A stretch of DNA of 64,000 nucleotides from an uncultured Paracoccaceae bacterium. GTDB lineage: Bacteria > Pseudomonadota > Alphaproteobacteria > Rhodobacterales > Rhodobacteraceae. The notes beneath the pieces are model-generated. The model had not been told where the DNA came from and ran no database searches. It worked only from the letters and a program-made list of their open reading frames with translations. The DNA lies in contig CANMMF010000003.1 in the NCBI GenBank assembly GCA_947498985.1, forward strand, positions 1-64,000, written 5' to 3'. The position numbers were made by a program, and so were the translations under genes. This document shows positions 61,137-64,000 of this stretch, piece after piece; the stretch's first letter is position 1; each line of letters starts with the position of its first letter.

Positions 61137-62741
61137 TCATATCAACGCCTTCAGAGGCTCCAGCAGGCCCTGGTTGCGCAATGTGCGCACCGGGTAGCTT
61201 TCGTCGTTGATGATCCGGTCGAGCGAAAATCCCGGCTCGATCCGCGCCAGCTTGTCGGCGACCGCCCTGGCCTTGTCGAACTGGCCTTCGAGCGCGTAGA
61301 GCGCCAGGAGATGGCGCTGCGCGGGCCGCGACATGGGGGCGGCGCGCGCCGCCGCTTCACCGGCCTCGATGGCCTCGGCGGGTCGGTTGCAGGCGATGGC
61401 GATGATGCAATGCCCGGTGTCCCACCAATGCTTGAACGGAGAGCCCGCCGCCAGCCGACAGGCCCGCGCCGAGGTTGCAATGGCCTTTTCCAGCTCTCCG
61501 GCCACAAGATAGGCATCGGCGAGCGACTTCCAGCCATAGGCCGATGCCGGGTTCCGCTCCACCGCTGTCCTCGCGTAGTCGATCACCCCCGCGCTCTCGC
61601 CCAGAGCCGTGGCGCGCACCTTGCTCACCAGCGCATGCACCAGCGGATTGTCGGCGGCCAGATGCATCGCGCGGTATTGCAGGTCGACCGCCTCTTCGAG
61701 CACCGCATCCTGTTCGATCTCCGACACTTCCATCAGCTGGACCATGCGGATCAGGCTGGACCAGGCAAGGTAGACCCCGTTTTCGTCATGCGAAAACGCC
61801 TGTTCCATCAGCTTGAACGATTCCCGCAGGCTGTCCTTTTCGAAGCTGAACATCCGGTAGAGCGCCAGTCGCGACAGGGCCGTGGCGCGCGCTTCGGGAC
61901 GCGCGTTTTCCAGCACCAGAGGCAGCTTGCCGATGACGTGGTCGGCGGCCTCGAAGATCATCCGGCCCACGCTTTCGTCGCCTTCCAGAATGGCGTCGAG
62001 CCGGTCGAGATGCAGCAGCTTGGAATAAAGCACCCGCGCGCTGGGCTGGTGCACGATCTTGAGAAAGACCGAATGCCCGCGCGCATTGTCGATCACCTGC
62101 GTGACCACGCCGACATCGCTTTGCGGCAGCGCGGCCATCTCTTCGGACAGACCATTGGCCTGCCGCCAGGCGCGCACCTGCTCGCCGATATTCTCGCCGA
62201 TCTGGTTCGACAGGATATCGCCGAGCGCGGAGGCCTTGCCGGGCTCGACCAGATCGCTGCTGCAATGGATAAGGATGCCCTTGGCGTCGCCCGGGCTGGA
62301 AAGCTCGACACGCTTTTTCAGCTCCGCCCGCTCCATGCGGAGCCATTCCTCGAACTCCGGATCGCGCACGTCGATGCCCTGCAAGAGCTCGGCCCGGTCA
62401 TCCTCGGGCACAACCTCGTCGAGCAGGTCGACGTCGATGGCGTCCAGATCCAGCCAGACCGAACTGCGATCGGCGTGCAGCACCTCGCGGCACGGGCCCA
62501 GCGTGCCGCGCAGCTTGCTCAGCGCCTGTCGCAGATTGGCGCTGGCCTGTTCGCTGCCGAAGGTGCTCCAGAGCTTGTCTTCAAGCCAGCGGCGCGACCG
62601 GCGCATCTTGGGGCTGAGCGCAAGAATGGCCACAAGCGCCTGGTTCTTGGCGCCTTTCGGCGTCAAGTCCTGACCGTCTGCCGCCTCCATCCGGAACGGA
62701 CCGAGGACGCAAACACGAAGCCGTTGTGACCCTGCGCTCAT
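61137..62741 (-). CDS. SARP-like winged-helix and TPR regulator
   Basis: 534 residues from ATG 62741. The N-terminal domain (RLRVCVLGPFRMEAADGQDLTPKGAKNQALVAILALSP...ANLRQALSKLRGTLG, residues 6-80) is an OmpR/SARP-type DNA-binding winged helix. A BTAD-like part and TPR-like helical repeats follow (ASAYGWKSLADAYLVAGELEKAIATS). No receiver domain. Divergent from the haloperoxidase-like gene 161 bases away, which it may control; this is inference from position. Confidence 0.85.
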   Translation of the reverse strand: MSAGSQRLRVCVLGPFRMEAADGQDLTPKGAKNQALVAILALSPKMRRSRRWLEDKLWSTFGSEQASANLRQALSKLRGTLGPCREVLHADRSSVWLDLDAIDVDLLDEVVPEDDRAELLQGIDVRDPEFEEWLRMERAELKKRVELSSPGDAKGILIHCSSDLVEPGKASALGDILSNQIGENIGEQVRAWRQANGLSEEMAALPQSDVGVVTQVIDNARGHSVFLKIVHQPSARVLYSKLLHLDRLDAILEGDESVGRMIFEAADHVIGKLPLVLENARPEARATALSRLALYRMFSFEKDSLRESFKLMEQAFSHDENGVYLAWSSLIRMVQLMEVSEIEQDAVLEEAVDLQYRAMHLAADNPLVHALVSKVRATALGESAGVIDYARTAVERNPASAYGWKSLADAYLVAGELEKAIATSARACRLAAGSPFKHWWDTGHCIIAIACNRPAEAIEAGEAAARAAPMSRPAQRHLLALYALEGQFDKARAVADKLARIEPGFSLDRIINDESYPVRTLRNQGLLEPLKALI

Positions 62742-62902
62742 CACCTGTCGCCGCAATTGCCATAGACGCCAAAGGCTAGCACCCGTGCGTGAGACCGGCA
62801 ACAGTCGTGAATTTCTCGTTAATTTCCGGCGCGCGAGAGAAATCCGCTTTGACGCGAGGGAGGGGTGCACGCAATCTGGCGGCAATCAGTTTGGAGGGAC
62901 AG

Positions 62903-64000
62903 ATGTCGATTTTGGGCAATCAGGGGAACCAGGGCAACCAGGGTAATCAGGGCAACCAGGGCAATCAGGGGAACCAGGGGAACCAGGGCAACCAAGGGAA
63001 CCAGGGAAACCAGGGCAATCAGGGCGGCGGCGACTCCTCGTTTTCGGCCAGCGCGCTTGGCATGGCCCGCGACGGCACCGTCGGCTACTGGAACGGCAGC
63101 AAGGATCGCGACCCGCTCAGCACCGGCCGCAACAGCTTTGACGGGCTCAAGGCGATGCAGGGCTGGCAACGCGCCGCGGTGATCGATCAGAAGATGCACG
63201 CGCTCTTTTCGGTGGAGCTGACCGACAGCACCAAGGCCAACGCCTCGGGCAGCGTGACCTGTCAGTCCGGCAAGATCGTCACGCTGGAAAAACCCGATGA
63301 CGGGTTTCTGGCGACCGATCAGCTGCATTACCTGCGCGCCGCCGCCGATCTGCGCCCCGACCGGCTGTCCGAGATCATCATGCAGACCGGCGACATCCAC
63401 AGCTTCTTCAATACCGTGGGCTACATGGCGTCGGACGCCACGAAATGGAGCATCGAGCTGACCAATGCGCTGCACCGGCTGTGCAACCAGCTCGAGATGC
63501 CGCTGAAACACGGCTTTGACGTCGCGCGCCCGATTGCGATGTCCTACAAGGTGCAGCCGATCATCCAGACGCCGGGGCACGGGGCGTGGCCGTCGGGCCA
63601 TGCCACCGAATCCTTTGCGCTGGCGACCTTCCTCACGCGGCTTTTCTACAACCGCGCCTTTGATCCCAAGGCCGAGGTTCTGGCGGGCAACGAGCTTTAC
63701 CGCCACGCCGCGCGGATTGCGCAGAACCGGACGGTCGCCGGTGTGCATTTCCCGACCGACAGCATGTCAGGTGCGGTGCTTGGCATCACGCTGGCCGAAG
63801 CGCTGGTCCGGCTGCTCGACGGAGAGAGCGAGACCACCAAGCGCACCTTCCACGGCGCATCCTATAACGGCGATTTCAACCTGCAGGAACTGGCCAAGGC
63901 GATGGATGGCAACGGCCCGATCAGCACCACAACCGCGCAGATCGATCCCACTGCGGTGCCGACCTGGTTGCGTGCGATGTGGGACGAAGCCGTCGCGGAG
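62903..64000 (+). CDS. Vanadium haloperoxidase-like (PAP2 fold) protein, runs off the window
   Basis: 366 codons to the window edge from ATG 62903, with GGAGG upstream; the 3' end is outside. After MSIL come twelve GNQ repeats (62915-63022), then the enzyme. Active-site motifs of vanadium haloperoxidases and PAP2 phosphatases are present: K202 and R209 in KHGFDVARP, PSGH with H233, and R276, H282 in RTVAGVHFPTD. These bind vanadate or phosphate; bromide or chloride oxidation by peroxide is the family role, but phosphatase activity cannot be excluded. There is no classical signal peptide, since the repeat occupies the N-terminus. Confidence 0.9.
   Translation, partial: MSILGNQGNQGNQGNQGNQGNQGNQGNQGNQGNQGNQGNQGGGDSSFSASALGMARDGTVGYWNGSKDRDPLSTGRNSFDGLKAMQGWQRAAVIDQKMHALFSVELTDSTKANASGSVTCQSGKIVTLEKPDDGFLATDQLHYLRAAADLRPDRLSEIIMQTGDIHSFFNTVGYMASDATKWSIELTNALHRLCNQLEMPLKHGFDVARPIAMSYKVQPIIQTPGHGAWPSGHATESFALATFLTRLFYNRAFDPKAEVLAGNELYRHAARIAQNRTVAGVHFPTDSMSGAVLGITLAEALVRLLDGESETTKRTFHGASYNGDFNLQELAKAMDGNGPISTTTAQIDPTAVPTWLRAMWDEAVAE
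62915..63022 (+). repeat. Twelve tandem 9-bp units coding for Gly-Asn-Gln
   Basis: Units of the form GGN-AAY-CAR, with silent variation at third positions in most units (GGC, GGG, GGT, GGA; AAT, AAC; CAG, CAA). The variation shows selection for the GNQ peptide or an old array rather than fresh slippage. Confidence 0.9.

Noticed and set aside
62915..63022. Possible CRISPR array or intergenic tandem repeat
   Set aside because: The 9-bp units keep a reading frame, vary mainly at third codon positions and have no spacers; they code for GNQ.
62819..63748. Long minus-strand frame rich in LVALVPLIAL repeats, looking like a hydrophobic repeat protein
   Set aside because: It is the antisense reading of the GNQ repeats and of the haloperoxidase core, whose plus-strand frame has conserved active-site motifs and a good ribosome site.

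Overview
The window reads as alphaproteobacterial DNA, most likely a marine or roseobacter-type member of the Rhodobacterales. This is inferred from high-GC coding with dense ATGA-type gene overlaps, a CIRCE-controlled groESL pair, eutBC genes for hydroxyectoine use, small secreted and zinc-ribbon proteins of a kind common in that order, and two C-P lyase loci. No rRNA, tRNA or CRISPR array was seen. Several stretches (IS elements, a tyrosine recombinase remnant, a helicase/DUF736 block, many broken genes) suggest an accessory region of a chromosome or a large plasmid.

Layout. 1-4.0 kb: a broken IS3-family transposase, two small hypothetical genes, a defective IS66-type element and a frameshifted tyrosine recombinase. 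Two copies of a 41-nt hairpin insert, plus a third palindromic insert, interrupt these transposase genes. 4.4-8.3 kb: a small basic protein, groEL, groES with a CIRCE operator, a Crp/Fnr regulator and small proteins. 8.4-14.1 kb: small conserved hypotheticals and two transglutaminase-like proteins. 14.5-18.2 kb: a methyltransferase/helicase (strawberry-notch type) with an apparent in-frame internal deletion, a small partner and a double DUF736 protein, typical of conjugative elements or plasmids. 18.3-21.5 kb: GAF sensor histidine kinase, 2-oxoglutarate oxygenase, LysE-type exporter. 21.6-22.97 kb: a DUF2235 remnant and a TIM-barrel epimerase.

23.4-49.6 kb is the core: two complete phosphonate uptake and C-P lyase loci side by side. 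Locus 1 (phnM, DUF1045, phnN, phnLKJIHG, divergent phnF, then phnCDEE plus a hexapeptide acetyltransferase) is canonical, with all four PhnJ cysteines. Locus 2 (phnFGHIJKLM, then phnCDEE plus a hexapeptide acetyltransferase and a GNAT protein) is divergent: its PhnJ has lost all four cysteines of the iron-sulfur/catalytic motif, its PhnM carries HGD instead of HTD, its PhnG and PhnH are shortened or divergent, and it has no phnN or DUF1045 of its own. Candidate PHO boxes, a 16-bp palindrome at both locus-2 promoters, and an attenuator-like terminator after phnD in each locus point to phosphate- and ligand-dependent control.

50.2-57.5 kb: an SLC13-type transporter, ArsR and TetR regulators with partners, a frameshifted GlxA-type regulator, a chimeric RidA remnant and a GYD-domain protein. 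57.8-64 kb: eutB, eutC, a lytic transglycosylase, a winged-helix/TPR regulator and a vanadium haloperoxidase-like protein that begins with twelve Gly-Asn-Gln repeats and runs off the window.

A recurring theme is damage by clean deletions and fusions (helicase, ArsRC::ArsJ, aldo-keto reductase, RidA chimera, IS66 tnpC) and single-base frameshifts. Functional calls rest on family recognition by eye; no database search was run.
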